A stretch of DNA of 64,000 bases. It comes from Actinopolyspora mzabensis. Lineage in GTDB: Bacteria; Actinomycetota; Actinomycetes; Mycobacteriales; Pseudonocardiaceae. The notes below the pieces were generated by a model that did no database searches, was not told the origin of the DNA, and saw only the letters and a program-made list of their open reading frames with translations. A program made the position numbers and the translations under genes. The stretch spans positions 434,001-498,000 of the forward strand of contig NZ_FNFM01000001.1 of the NCBI RefSeq assembly GCF_900101095.1. Reading direction: 5' to 3'. This document shows positions 44,599 to 53,747 of this stretch, piece after piece (the stretch's first letter is position 1; every line of letters starts with the position of its first letter).

Positions 44599-44898
44599 CT
44601 ACTGTTCCGGGTCGGGCTCCCAGCGATAGCGGCGCATGTCGACCCTGTCGTTGTCGGCGAGGACCCCCTCGGTCCGCAGCTCCGCGAGCTGCCGGTGCCG
44701 CAACTGTTCGGCCACCGTGCCGTTCGAGCGCAGTACGCGGTGCCAGGGAAGGTCGGCACCGTCCTCGGCCAGGATTCGTCCCACCAGCCGCGCCGAACGT
44801 ATCCCGGCGTGGCGGGCCACGTCGCCGTAGCCGAGCACCCTCCCGGCCGGGATCCCGGCGACCACCTCCCGCACCCGCTCCCACGTTCGCTCGTCCAC
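44599..44898 (-). CDS. Alkyltransferase-like (ATL) DNA-repair protein
   Basis: The 99-residue product from the GTG at 44898 matches the DNA-binding domain of O6-alkylguanine transferases: WERVREVVAGIPAGRVLGYGDVA, SARLVGRILAE (helix) and LPWHRVLRSNG. The active Cys of PCHR is Trp52 here (PWHR), the defining change of ATL proteins. ATLs bind O6-alkylguanine and recruit nucleotide excision repair but do not demethylate. It converges with the HemD-like gene and diverges from adnA across 91 bases. From memory it is the Rv3204 position. Confidence 0.9.
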   Translation of the reverse strand: MDERTWERVREVVAGIPAGRVLGYGDVARHAGIRSARLVGRILAEDGADLPWHRVLRSNGTVAEQLRHRQLAELRTEGVLADNDRVDMRRYRWEPDPEQ

Positions 44899-44989
44899 CC
44901 GGCCAGTCTCGCACGGGAACCGGTGATGCCCGCGACACGCTCGTGACCAGGTTCGCGGGGCGGTAGCTCCCACATGGTTACATCGAAGA

Positions 44990-47900
44990 GTGGCGACATT
45001 CTCCGCACCGACTCTCGTACGCTCGGCCGCCCCGGCGGTCGAGCGGTGTGACTGGTCCGAGGCGGGACGTCGTGCGTTGCGGCACGAGGGCGGTTTCCTG
45101 CGCGTTCTCGGCGGCCCCGGAACGGGGAAGACGACCCTACTGTCCGAAGTGGTCGTCGATCGGTTGTTGAGCGGCCGGGCCGACGCCGACAACACCCTCG
45201 TGCTGGCATCGAACCGCACCAACGCGGCGTTGCTGCGCAGCGCGATCAACAGCAGGTTGCCGGCAGCCGGAGCCGAGATCAGCACCGGTGGGGGTCAGTT
45301 GGTACGCACCGTGCACTCCTATGCGTTCGGTGTGCTGCGACTGTTGGCGGCCCGCGACGGTAAGCCGCAGCCGAAACTGCTCAACGGTCCCGAGCAGGAC
45401 CTGTGGATTCGGGAACTCCTCGCCGGGGACATCGAGGACCGGGTCGACTACTGGCCGGATTCGTTACGCGCCGCGCTGGGAACCGAGGGGTTCGTCGGTG
45501 AGCTCAGGGATCTGCTGCTGCGTGCCGCCGAACGCGGTGTCGGTCCGGATCGGCTGGTTCGGCTCGGCAGGTACCACGAACGGCCCGAGTGGGTGGCCGC
45601 TGGTGTTTTCGGGGCGCAGTACGAACGTGTGCGACAACTCGCCGGTGCTTCCGGTGAGACCGCCGCTCCGCTGGACGCCGCGGAACTGGTCTCCACCGCG
45701 CTGCTCGCGCTCGATAACGATCCCGAACTGCTGCGTACCGAACGGGCCAGGGTGCGGCACCTGCTGGTCGACGACGCGCAGCACTTGGACCCCCAGCAGT
45801 ATCGGCTCTGTCGCCGTGTCGGTGACACCGCCGCGGAGTTCCTGCTGTTCGGCGACCCGGACCAGGCGGTGTTCTCCTTCCGCGGCGCCGATCCGCGCTG
45901 TCTGTCCGAAGCCGACCCCGACGGCGACCGGACCAGCGTGCTCACCGCCGGGCACCGCATGTCGCGACGTGTTCGCACCGCCGTTCGGAGGCTCTCGGCG
46001 AGATTGCCGGGTGCGGGCGAACAACGGGGGATGACCGGGCCGGAGCCCCCCGAAACCACCGAGGACGAGGAACCGGACGGTGCCGAGCCCGACTCCGGCG
46101 GTTCGGTGCGGGTACGCCTGCTGGCGTCCCAGGCGCAGCAGGCGGCCTGGGTGGCGGACCAGCTCCGCCGTGCCCACCTGCTGCGGGGAGTCGCGTGGTC
46201 GGACATGGCCGTCATCGTCAAGTCCACCGGCCTGTCGCTGCCGGTGCTGCGCAGAGCACTGCTGGCCGCGGGGGTTCCGCTGGTGCTCGACGACGAGGAA
46301 CTGCCGCTCGCCCAACGGCCCACCGTGCGGCCGCTGCTCACCCTGCTGCGGTGTGCCGCGCGTCCCTCCGATCTGGACACGGAGACCGCGGAGTACCTGC
46401 TGGGGTCGATACTGGGCGGGGCCGATTCGCTGGCGCTGCGTCGGCTGCGCCGGGGGCTGCGCAGGCTGGACCAGGCGGCTGGCAACGACCGTCCCAGCGG
46501 GGAGCTGCTGGTCGAGGCGCTGTGGCAGCGGGACGTGCTCACCGCGCTGCAGGACGTCGCAGCCGAGCCCGCCCGACGAGTGGCGGCGCTGCTGGCATCG
46601 GCGACCCGCTCCTGCCGGGAGCGACGCAGCGTCGAGGAAACGCTCTGGGAGGTGTGGCGCGAGAGCGGAGTGGAACGGACGCTGTTGTCCCGTTCCGAGC
46701 GCGGCGGGGTGCACGGCGCGCGGGCCGATCGCGATCTCGACGCCGTGGTCGCGCTGTTCGAGGAGGCCGCCCGCTACGTCGACAGGCTGCCCGGCGCTGA
46801 TGCCGCAGCCTTCGCGGATCACTTGGCCGGACAGCGCATATCCGGTGACTCGCTGGCGCCGCGTGCACCGTCCGGGGACGGTGTGGCGGTGCTGACCGCG
46901 CACGCATCGGTCGGCAGGGAGTGGGAAGTGGTCGCCGTGCCCGACGTCCAGGAGGGTATCTGGCCGGACCTGCGGCTGCGTGGCTCGCTGCTGGGGACGG
47001 AGCGGCTCGTCGACGTGCTGTCCGGACTGGACTCCGACGAGGTGCTCTCCGCATCGGCCCCGCTGCTGGCCGAGGAACGAAGGCTGCTGCTCGTAGCCGC
47101 CAGCCGCGCCCGCGGGAGTCTGCTGGTCAGCGCGGTGCGCGGCGAGGACGAGCAGCCCTCCCGGTTCCTGGACGAGCTGGACGGCCTGGCCGACGAGCCG
47201 GAAGCGGCCGAGCGTCCCGTGTCCACACCGGAGCGGGGACTGAGCCTTCCCGAGCTGGTGGGGGAACTGCGCAGGGTCGTCACCGACGGCGGAACGGAAC
47301 CGGAGCGACGTGAGCGGGCCGCCGGCCAGCTCGCCAGGCTCGCGCGGGCCGGTGTGCCCGGCGCCGATCCCGACACCTGGTACGGCCTGCCCGAGCCCTC
47401 CAGCACGACCCCGCTCGTGGACGGCGCCGAACCGGTTCGGGTGACCCCCTCCACGGTCGACGTACTCGCCACCTGCCCGCTACGCTGGATGATCGAGCGC
47501 CACGGCGGCAGGGACGCCGCCGAGCTGGCCTCGGTGGCGGGCACCGTGGTGCACGCCCTGGTGCAGGCAGCCGCCGAAGGGGCGGACCGCGAGCATCTGG
47601 AACAGGCGCTGGACCGGGCGTGGGACTCGGTCGACGCGGGCGCCCCCTGGTACTCCCGCCGCGAACGCGAACGGGTCAGGTCCATGTTGGATTCCTTCCT
47701 GAACTGGCTGCGGCAGTCCCGCGCTGAACTCACCCAGCTCGGGGTGGAACACGATCTGGACCTGAAGGTCCCGGCGCGGGAGGACGGCCCGTGGCTGCGC
47801 CTGCGCGGCAGGGTCGACCGACTCGAGTCCGACGAGCAGGGCAGACCCGTCGTCGTCGACGTCAAGACCTCCAAGACCCCGGTCAGCAAGGACAACGCCG

Positions 47901-48214
47901 AACAGCACACCCAGCTGGCGGTGTACCAGCTGGCGGCGGCGCTGGGCGCCTTCGGCTCGGACGGGGAGAACCAACCGGGCGGGGCGCGGTTGTTGTACGT
48001 GGCCAAACCCGACTCCCGCGACGGTGCGGCCACCGAGCGCGCTCAGAGCGGGCTCGGTGCGGAGGGCATCCGGGTCTGGCTGGACGTGGTCCACGACGCC
48101 GCGGCTGCCAGCACCGGTCCCGGTTTCCTCGCGGTGGAGAACTCCGACTGTGCCCGGTGCCCGGTGCGCACCAGCTGTCCGGTTCGTTCCGAGGGAAGGC
48201 AGGTCGGACAGTGA
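44990..48214 (+). CDS. adnA: AdnA helicase-nuclease subunit
   Basis: The 1074-residue protein has a UvrD-like motor with Walker A GGPGTGKTT (residues 41-49), a VDDAQHLDPQQ motif where a full Walker B has DEAQ or DExx, LLFGDPDQAVFSFRGADP (motif III) and TAGHRM-type motif IV. A RecB-like nuclease follows near the C-terminus: GRVDRLES, VVVDVKTSKTP (DxK). Cluster Cys lie in TCPLRW and CARCPVRTSCPV. It pairs with AdnB in the actinobacterial double-strand-break resection machine. In mycobacteria the AdnA motor is known to be the weaker one, matching the Walker B change. Confidence 0.94.
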   Translation: MATFSAPTLVRSAAPAVERCDWSEAGRRALRHEGGFLRVLGGPGTGKTTLLSEVVVDRLLSGRADADNTLVLASNRTNAALLRSAINSRLPAAGAEISTGGGQLVRTVHSYAFGVLRLLAARDGKPQPKLLNGPEQDLWIRELLAGDIEDRVDYWPDSLRAALGTEGFVGELRDLLLRAAERGVGPDRLVRLGRYHERPEWVAAGVFGAQYERVRQLAGASGETAAPLDAAELVSTALLALDNDPELLRTERARVRHLLVDDAQHLDPQQYRLCRRVGDTAAEFLLFGDPDQAVFSFRGADPRCLSEADPDGDRTSVLTAGHRMSRRVRTAVRRLSARLPGAGEQRGMTGPEPPETTEDEEPDGAEPDSGGSVRVRLLASQAQQAAWVADQLRRAHLLRGVAWSDMAVIVKSTGLSLPVLRRALLAAGVPLVLDDEELPLAQRPTVRPLLTLLRCAARPSDLDTETAEYLLGSILGGADSLALRRLRRGLRRLDQAAGNDRPSGELLVEALWQRDVLTALQDVAAEPARRVAALLASATRSCRERRSVEETLWEVWRESGVERTLLSRSERGGVHGARADRDLDAVVALFEEAARYVDRLPGADAAAFADHLAGQRISGDSLAPRAPSGDGVAVLTAHASVGREWEVVAVPDVQEGIWPDLRLRGSLLGTERLVDVLSGLDSDEVLSASAPLLAEERRLLLVAASRARGSLLVSAVRGEDEQPSRFLDELDGLADEPEAAERPVSTPERGLSLPELVGELRRVVTDGGTEPERRERAAGQLARLARAGVPGADPDTWYGLPEPSSTTPLVDGAEPVRVTPSTVDVLATCPLRWMIERHGGRDAAELASVAGTVVHALVQAAAEGADREHLEQALDRAWDSVDAGAPWYSRRERERVRSMLDSFLNWLRQSRAELTQLGVEHDLDLKVPAREDGPWLRLRGRVDRLESDEQGRPVVVDVKTSKTPVSKDNAEQHTQLAVYQLAAALGAFGSDGENQPGGARLLYVAKPDSRDGAATERAQSGLGAEGIRVWLDVVHDAAAASTGPGFLAVENSDCARCPVRTSCPVRSEGRQVGQ

Positions 48215-51200
48215 TCACGCCGCAGCGCATCGCCCAGGCGCTCGGGATGCCCGCCCCCACCGAGGAACAGGCGGCAGTGGTCGGAGCGCCCGCCGGGCCC
48301 GCGCTCGTCGTGGCCGGAGCGGGGGCGGGCAAGACCGAGACGATGGCGGCCCGGGTGCTCTGGCTCGTGGCCAATCGGATCGTGACCCCCGAACGGGTGC
48401 TGGGGCTGACGTTCACCCGCAAGGCGGCACGTCAGCTCTCCGACCGGGTGCGGGCCAGACTGCGGCGGTTGGCGGGATCCGGGCTGCTCGAGGAGGTCGA
48501 TCCCTCGGGCACGCTGCGTTCGGTGGTGTTGGCCGAGGAGCCCACGGTGCTCACCTACCACTCCTACGCGGGCAGAATCGTCTCCGAGCACGGGCTGCGT
48601 GTTCCCGTGGAACCGGGTGCCAGGCTGCTTCCCGGCACGGCCTCCTGGCAGCTGGCGCACAGCGTCGTGTCGAACTGGACCGAAGACCTCGACACCGACC
48701 GGGTGCCGTCCACCGTGACCGCGAACGTGCTCTCGTTGGCGGGGGAACTGGCCGAGCATCTGGTCGAACCGGAGCAGGTACGCGACCACGCGGAGCTGCT
48801 CACCGCAATACTGGACAACGCGCCCCGCGAGAAGGGGCAGCGGGCCGATCCGCCGCAGGAACTGCAACGGATCCGCTCCGCCCAGCAGCTGCGCGCCGCG
48901 TTGTTGCCGCTGGTCGAGGCTTACACCAAACGAAAACGCGCCGACGGCGCCATGGATTTCTCCGATCAGATGTCGTTGGCGGCCCTGTTGGCGCGGCGCC
49001 ACCCGGAAGTGGCGCTCGGCGAGCGCGAGCGGTTCGCGGCCGTGCTGCTGGACGAGTACCAGGACACCGGGCACTCGCAACGTGTGATGCTGCGTTCGCT
49101 GTTCGGTGACTCCGCGAGCACGCCGTCGTTGCCGGTCACCGCGGTGGGAGACCCCGCGCAGGCCATCTACGGTTGGCGCGGCGCCAGCGCGGCCAACCTG
49201 CCCAGATTCACCACCGATTTCCCCGAGAGGGACCACGACGGGGGGCCGGAGGCGCAGCAGGAGAGGGATCGAGCGGACTCCGAGAGCTCGGGTGCCACAC
49301 CGTCCCAGCCGACTCCCGCCGCGCGTTACGGCCTGCTGACGAGCTTCCGCAATCCGGCCGGAATACTGCGGCTGGCCAACGTCGCGGCGGAACCGCTGCG
49401 CGAGTCGGGGTTGGACGTCGAACGACTTCGTGCCAGGGACGACGCACCGCCCGCCGATGTCCGTGCCGCGCTGCTCGGCGACGTCCGCGCGGAGCGTCGC
49501 TGGGTGGCGGAGCGCCTGGCGGGGCGGTGGCACGAGGCCGTGGCGCGGGACGGCGAACCACCGACAGCCGCCGTCCTGGTGCGGCGTCGAGCCGACATGG
49601 CGGACATGGCCGACGCGTTGCGCGCCGAAGGACTACCGGTCGAGGTGGTCGGGCTCGGCGGTCTGCTGGACGAGCCGGAGGTGCGGGATCTGGTCAGTGC
49701 GCTGCGGGCGCTTGTGGACCCGTTGGCCGGAACCGCGGCCGTGCGGTTGCTGACCGGGTCCCGGTGGCGCATAGGTGCGGCGGATCTGGCCGCGCTGTCG
49801 ACGCGGGCGAGCGAGCTGGGGGAGCGCGTCACTCCGGGGGAGGAGGACGGTGGCGTCGACGAAGCGCTCGCCGCCGCCCTTCCCGGCGAGCAGTCCGAAC
49901 AGGCCGGCCTGGTGGACGCGCTCGACGATCCGGGTGAGCACACGCGCTACTCCTCCGAGGGGTATCGCCGTATCGCCAGACTCGGCAGCGAGCTCGCCTC
50001 GCTGCGGCAGCGGCTGGAGCAGCCCCTGCCGGAGCTGGTGGCCGACGTGGAACGCACCCTGCTGCTCGACATCGAGAGCATGTCCCGAACCGACGGGGTC
50101 GGCAGGGCACATCTGGACGCCTTCTCGCGGGTGGTGACCGAGTTCGCCACCGCGAGCCCCACGGCGACGCTTCCGGCGTTGCTGGACTATCTCATCACGG
50201 CCGAGCACGCCGAGGACGGTTTGGAACCGGGCGAGGTCGAGGTGGCGGAAGGTCGGGTCCAGTTGTTGACCGTCCACGCGGCCAAGGGGCTGGAGTGGCA
50301 GTTGGTGGCCCTGCCGCACCTCGTGGCCGATGTGTTTCCCGGCAAACGCAAGTCCTCCTGCTGGTTGCGTTCGGTCCCCGAACTTCCGCCCGAACTGCGT
50401 GGTGACGGGGCCGACCTGCCCACGCTGGACACCCAGCGGCTCGGCGGTATGACCCGCAGGGAACTGCAGCAGGAGCTGCGCGGGCACGACGAGGAGTTCG
50501 AGCAGCGGCGGCTGACCGAGGAGCGCCGGTTGTTCTACGTGGCGCTGACCCGTTCGGAGCGGACGCTGTTGCTGTCCGGGCACTGGTGGGCCGAGAGCGG
50601 ACGCAAACCCAAGGGGCCGTCCACCTTCCTGACCGAGGCGGCACGGCAGTTGGCCGGTTCCCCGGTGGAGCTGGCGGACCGCGAGCTGGAGCACAGCGAG
50701 CTGGAGCACTGGGAGCCCGAGCCGGACGAGGCGGCGGAGAACCCGCTCGCCGAGACCGAGCGCAGTGTGCGATGGCCGGTCGACCCGCTGGGGACCCGGC
50801 GAGGCGAGGTCGCCGAAGGAGCGGACCTGGTTCGTCGCGCGATGGCGGAAACCGCTGCCGGAAGCGTGGTCTCCGGTGCAGCGGCCCGGGAGGCCGGCGG
50901 ACTCACCGAAGCCGAACCGGACGGCGAGGTTTCGGTGGATGACTCGTCGGTGGAGGAGCCGCCAGTGGACGAGTCGTCGGTGGATGGGCAGCGGGTCGAT
51001 GACGAGGAAACGGCGCGGTGGCGGCGCGACGTCGACGTGCTGCTCGCGGAGCGCGACCGCACGGGTCGGGGTGAACAGGTGCGGCTGCCGGAACAGCTCT
51101 CGGTCAGTCAGTTGGTGGAGCTCGCCGACTCTCCGGAGGCGTTCGCGCGGAAACTGCGTCGTCCGTTGCCCACCCGTCCCAATCCGGTGACGCGGCGCGG

Positions 51201-51684
51201 CACAGCCTTCCACACGTGGCTGGAACGGCGTTTCACCTCGGACGCGCTGCTCGAGGTGGACGAACTCCCAGGTGCGGAGAACGACTCGGCGCCGCGGGAG
51301 GAGGATCTGGAACGGCTGTGCGCGGCTTTCCTCGACAGCGAGTGGGCCGAGCGTACTCCTCACCGGATCGAGGTTCCGTTCGAGACGCGCATCGCCGGGG
51401 TGGTCGTGCGCGGTCGGATGGACGCCGTGTTCGCCGACGAGGACGGCGGCTGGACCGTGGTCGACTGGAAAACCGGTGCGGTGCCGGACGAGCACCGGAT
51501 GCCCGCCGCGTCGGTGCAGCTGGCGGCCTACCGACTGGCCTGGTCGGAGATGACCGGTGCTCCACTGGAGCGGGTCCGCGCGGCCATGCACTACGTACGG
51601 CACGACCGCACGTTGCATCCCGCCGACCTGCACGACGCGGAAGGACTTCGGAAGCTGATCCTGACGGTGCCGTCCGAGAGTTGA
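48211..51684 (+). CDS. adnB: AdnB helicase-nuclease subunit
   Basis: The 1157-residue protein starts at a GTG overlapping the adnA stop. Motor motifs: AGAGAGKT (35-42), LTFTRKAARQLSDRV, VLLDEYQDTGHSQ (Walker B DEYQD), GDPAQAIYGWRGAS (III), LTSFRNP (IV), LLTVHAAKGLEWQLVALPHL (V) and FYVALTRSERTLLL (VI). After an acidic, repeat-rich linker the nuclease has RGTAFHTWLERRF, GRMDAVF and WTVVDWKTGAVP. AdnB is the lead ATP-driven motor of the AdnAB complex. The nuclease here has no obvious four-Cys cluster. Confidence 0.95.
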   Translation: MITPQRIAQALGMPAPTEEQAAVVGAPAGPALVVAGAGAGKTETMAARVLWLVANRIVTPERVLGLTFTRKAARQLSDRVRARLRRLAGSGLLEEVDPSGTLRSVVLAEEPTVLTYHSYAGRIVSEHGLRVPVEPGARLLPGTASWQLAHSVVSNWTEDLDTDRVPSTVTANVLSLAGELAEHLVEPEQVRDHAELLTAILDNAPREKGQRADPPQELQRIRSAQQLRAALLPLVEAYTKRKRADGAMDFSDQMSLAALLARRHPEVALGERERFAAVLLDEYQDTGHSQRVMLRSLFGDSASTPSLPVTAVGDPAQAIYGWRGASAANLPRFTTDFPERDHDGGPEAQQERDRADSESSGATPSQPTPAARYGLLTSFRNPAGILRLANVAAEPLRESGLDVERLRARDDAPPADVRAALLGDVRAERRWVAERLAGRWHEAVARDGEPPTAAVLVRRRADMADMADALRAEGLPVEVVGLGGLLDEPEVRDLVSALRALVDPLAGTAAVRLLTGSRWRIGAADLAALSTRASELGERVTPGEEDGGVDEALAAALPGEQSEQAGLVDALDDPGEHTRYSSEGYRRIARLGSELASLRQRLEQPLPELVADVERTLLLDIESMSRTDGVGRAHLDAFSRVVTEFATASPTATLPALLDYLITAEHAEDGLEPGEVEVAEGRVQLLTVHAAKGLEWQLVALPHLVADVFPGKRKSSCWLRSVPELPPELRGDGADLPTLDTQRLGGMTRRELQQELRGHDEEFEQRRLTEERRLFYVALTRSERTLLLSGHWWAESGRKPKGPSTFLTEAARQLAGSPVELADRELEHSELEHWEPEPDEAAENPLAETERSVRWPVDPLGTRRGEVAEGADLVRRAMAETAAGSVVSGAAAREAGGLTEAEPDGEVSVDDSSVEEPPVDESSVDGQRVDDEETARWRRDVDVLLAERDRTGRGEQVRLPEQLSVSQLVELADSPEAFARKLRRPLPTRPNPVTRRGTAFHTWLERRFTSDALLEVDELPGAENDSAPREEDLERLCAAFLDSEWAERTPHRIEVPFETRIAGVVVRGRMDAVFADEDGGWTVVDWKTGAVPDEHRMPAASVQLAAYRLAWSEMTGAPLERVRAAMHYVRHDRTLHPADLHDAEGLRKLILTVPSES

Positions 51685-51866
51685 GCGGGGCTCGCCCCGG
51701 TGGCGCGAAAGAGGGCACGGCGGTCCGGGGGAAAAACCGAGTGAGGTGGAAGCTCCTGGGTGAGGAGCTTCATCCGGCGAGTTCCGTCCGGCAGGCCCCG
51801 GGCAAAGCTCCGAAAACCACACTTTCGAGTGGCTTGGCTTGTCTCGGGTGTGGATCACGCAGGAAT

Positions 51867-52490
51867 ATGCCCGCGATGGCGCAGAACACGGAGAACAGGT
51901 TGGACGCCTCCATGCAGCAAGAGGTGTCCGTGGACGAGGACGTCCTCGCGTTGCGCGCACCGCTGGTGCTGGTGCGGCGGAACGATCAGGGGGAGTGGAT
52001 CTTCGAGGGACCGGGCGAGTCCCCTCGCCCCACAGTGCGAACCGTGCTCGGTGCCGTGGTCAACGCGTGGCCGCACGTCTCGGCCCTGGCCGAGCTGGAG
52101 CCGGGCTCCGCCGCGGTGTGGTCCTGGGACAACCACGGTTGGACGAGCGAGTTCGAGTGCACCTGCGGTGAGTGCGAGCAGCCGGTGGCAGCGGATTTGG
52201 ATCGCCGTACCTGGCCCGGTGAGCTGGATCCCGAGGATCTCGTCAGTGTGGAGGAGACCGCGCTCTCGGGGCAGGAGGTGCTGACCAACATCCTCTACAG
52301 CTCGGGCAGGATCGCGCTGCTCGGTCCCGGCGAGCAGCACCGCACCAGTGATCAACTGGCTTCGGTGGCGATGGCCAACGTGATTCGCCGTTGGCCCCAC
52401 ACCATGCGTGCGTTGTGCTCGGTGCGCTCCGGTTACCTGCTGCGGTGGAACGCGGAGAGCCTCAACTGGCACGAGTACGAGGCGGTCTGA
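51867..52490 (+). CDS. Hypothetical 207-residue protein after adnB
   Basis: From the ATG at 51867 (alternative 51876) the product is acidic and soluble, with a Cys-containing stretch ECTCGECEQPV (C-x-C-x2-C) that could bind metal, and VVNAWPHVSALAEL and VIRRWPHTMRALC segments that look like two copies of a WPH-containing unit about 100 residues apart. No family is recognised. It lies 180 bases after adnB and may be in its transcript; a role with AdnAB is possible but unsupported. Confidence 0.65.
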   Translation: MPAMAQNTENRLDASMQQEVSVDEDVLALRAPLVLVRRNDQGEWIFEGPGESPRPTVRTVLGAVVNAWPHVSALAELEPGSAAVWSWDNHGWTSEFECTCGECEQPVAADLDRRTWPGELDPEDLVSVEETALSGQEVLTNILYSSGRIALLGPGEQHRTSDQLASVAMANVIRRWPHTMRALCSVRSGYLLRWNAESLNWHEYEAV

Positions 52491-52496
52491 TCACCC

Positions 52497-52524
52497 GGCG
52501 TCGATTTCAGGGGAAATCGGCGCC
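52497..52524. terminator. Module C stem-loop between convergent genes
   Basis: GGCGTCGATTTC (52497-52508) pairs with GAAATCGGCGCC (52513-52524) with one G-U pair around AGGG. It overlaps the last codons of the reverse-strand gene and begins seven bases after the forward gene's stop, the classic position of a bidirectional terminator. Confidence 0.75.
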
Positions 52525-53073
52525 ACCGCCCTCGGCGGTGTTGGAGGTGCTCTCGGTGCTCTGGAACTCCTGTCGCAGCACACGTTGGTAGAGCAGTTCC
52601 AACAGCCACCGCTCGAACAGCGAGGTGCCGAACTCGGCTCTCCGGTCCTCCGGAGTCAGCACGAGCCTGGCGGGGCCGTCCCGGTAGGTGGTGACGGCGC
52701 CGATGCCGTAGTAGTCCAGCTCGGTGAGCGCCCAGGGGCGGTAGGGGTGATCGCCGGGAAGCACCGCCGCGCACGGCGCGATCGTGAGCAGTGTTCCGCA
52801 CGCTCTGGTGGCTCGCCGGGCCTTCGAGACGCGCACCAGCACACCGACCAGGTCGACGGCGGGCACCGGGACCTGTTCGGGACCGTCGGGTTCGGCCCAG
52901 GCGTGCACTCCGGAGGGCTCCGCCTGTGGTGGCCAGTCGTGCGCGGTGCGCCACTGGTGCACGTCGGGGCGAAGCCGCGTGACGGCTGTGAAACGGGAGC
53001 CGAGAACCTCCACATTCGACACGAGATGCCCGTGCCAGCCCAGTACGCGGGCCGCGTGCTCGAACTGCTGCAC
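52507..53073 (-). CDS. Hypothetical 188-residue protein
   Basis: The product begins with MQQFEHAARVLGWHGHLVSNVEVLGSR, a beta-rich text with few charged runs, followed by WALTELDYYGIGAVTTYRDGPARLVLTP, and ends FERWLLELLYQRVLRQEFQ. No membrane segment, no catalytic motif and no recognised family. It converges with the 207-residue protein gene. GTG at 53073 is the start. Confidence 0.6.
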   Translation of the reverse strand: MQQFEHAARVLGWHGHLVSNVEVLGSRFTAVTRLRPDVHQWRTAHDWPPQAEPSGVHAWAEPDGPEQVPVPAVDLVGVLVRVSKARRATRACGTLLTIAPCAAVLPGDHPYRPWALTELDYYGIGAVTTYRDGPARLVLTPEDRRAEFGTSLFERWLLELLYQRVLRQEFQSTESTSNTAEGGGADFP

Positions 53074-53137
53074 CTATGAATGGTAAGCAGGAAGGCTCAG
53101 CATTCAACAACTCCGCACGTGTGAGATTACGAAAGTG

Positions 53138-53509
53138 TTACCGAGCGGTGTTCCTGCGTACGCGTAGCGACCACTGGATCAGGGGCAACTGCAGGGGGAG
53201 CCTGGCGTAGGCCACGAAGCGTAGCGGGGTGCTCCGATCGCGGTAGTCCAGCGCCATCTTGATGTTGGCCGGGAAAACGGCCGCGAACAGGGCGGTGGTG
53301 GCCGAGGCTCCCGCACGACGGGTCCTGGGGTGTGCCACGGCGGCGGCACATCCCAGTTCCGCGGCTCCGGACAGGTAGGTCCAGCTGCGGGACGCGCCCG
53401 GTAGGCGGCGCGGCACGATCGAGTCGAACGGGCGCGGCAGCAGGAAGTGCAGCACCCCGGTGAGCGTGAGCGAACCCGCCAACACCAATGCAGAACTTGG
53501 TCGTTTCAT
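53138..53509 (-). CDS. DoxX-family membrane protein
   Basis: From the ATG at 53509 the product has 123 residues and four short helices (ALVLAGSLTLTGVLHFLLP, WTYLSGAAELGCAAAVA, TTALFAAVFPANIKMALDY, LPLQLPLIQW), the DoxX-like plan. The family includes oxidoreductase membrane anchors and redox-stress proteins; the specific role is not clear. A GTG nine bases further upstream is possible. It diverges from fabV. Confidence 0.78.
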   Translation of the reverse strand: MKRPSSALVLAGSLTLTGVLHFLLPRPFDSIVPRRLPGASRSWTYLSGAAELGCAAAVAHPRTRRAGASATTALFAAVFPANIKMALDYRDRSTPLRFVAYARLPLQLPLIQWSLRVRRNTAR

Positions 53510-53747
53510 AACGGCTACCGTGGCACGGAATCGCCTCGGCGGCAATGAACGAGGTGGGGCGCTTCGGTCGGTGTTGGCCGTTTTACCGCGTGACTTCCGC
53601 GGTATTCGCCTTTCGGGGCGCCATGCTCCGGACCACGGGGTGATCGATCCGTGTTCGGACGAAGACCGGCAGCCATCGCCCTGGCGCGTGGTTGGCACAC
53701 TTCGAACTCGGAAGTGATCAGTAAGTCGTCCTCCGGGAGAGCTTGCC

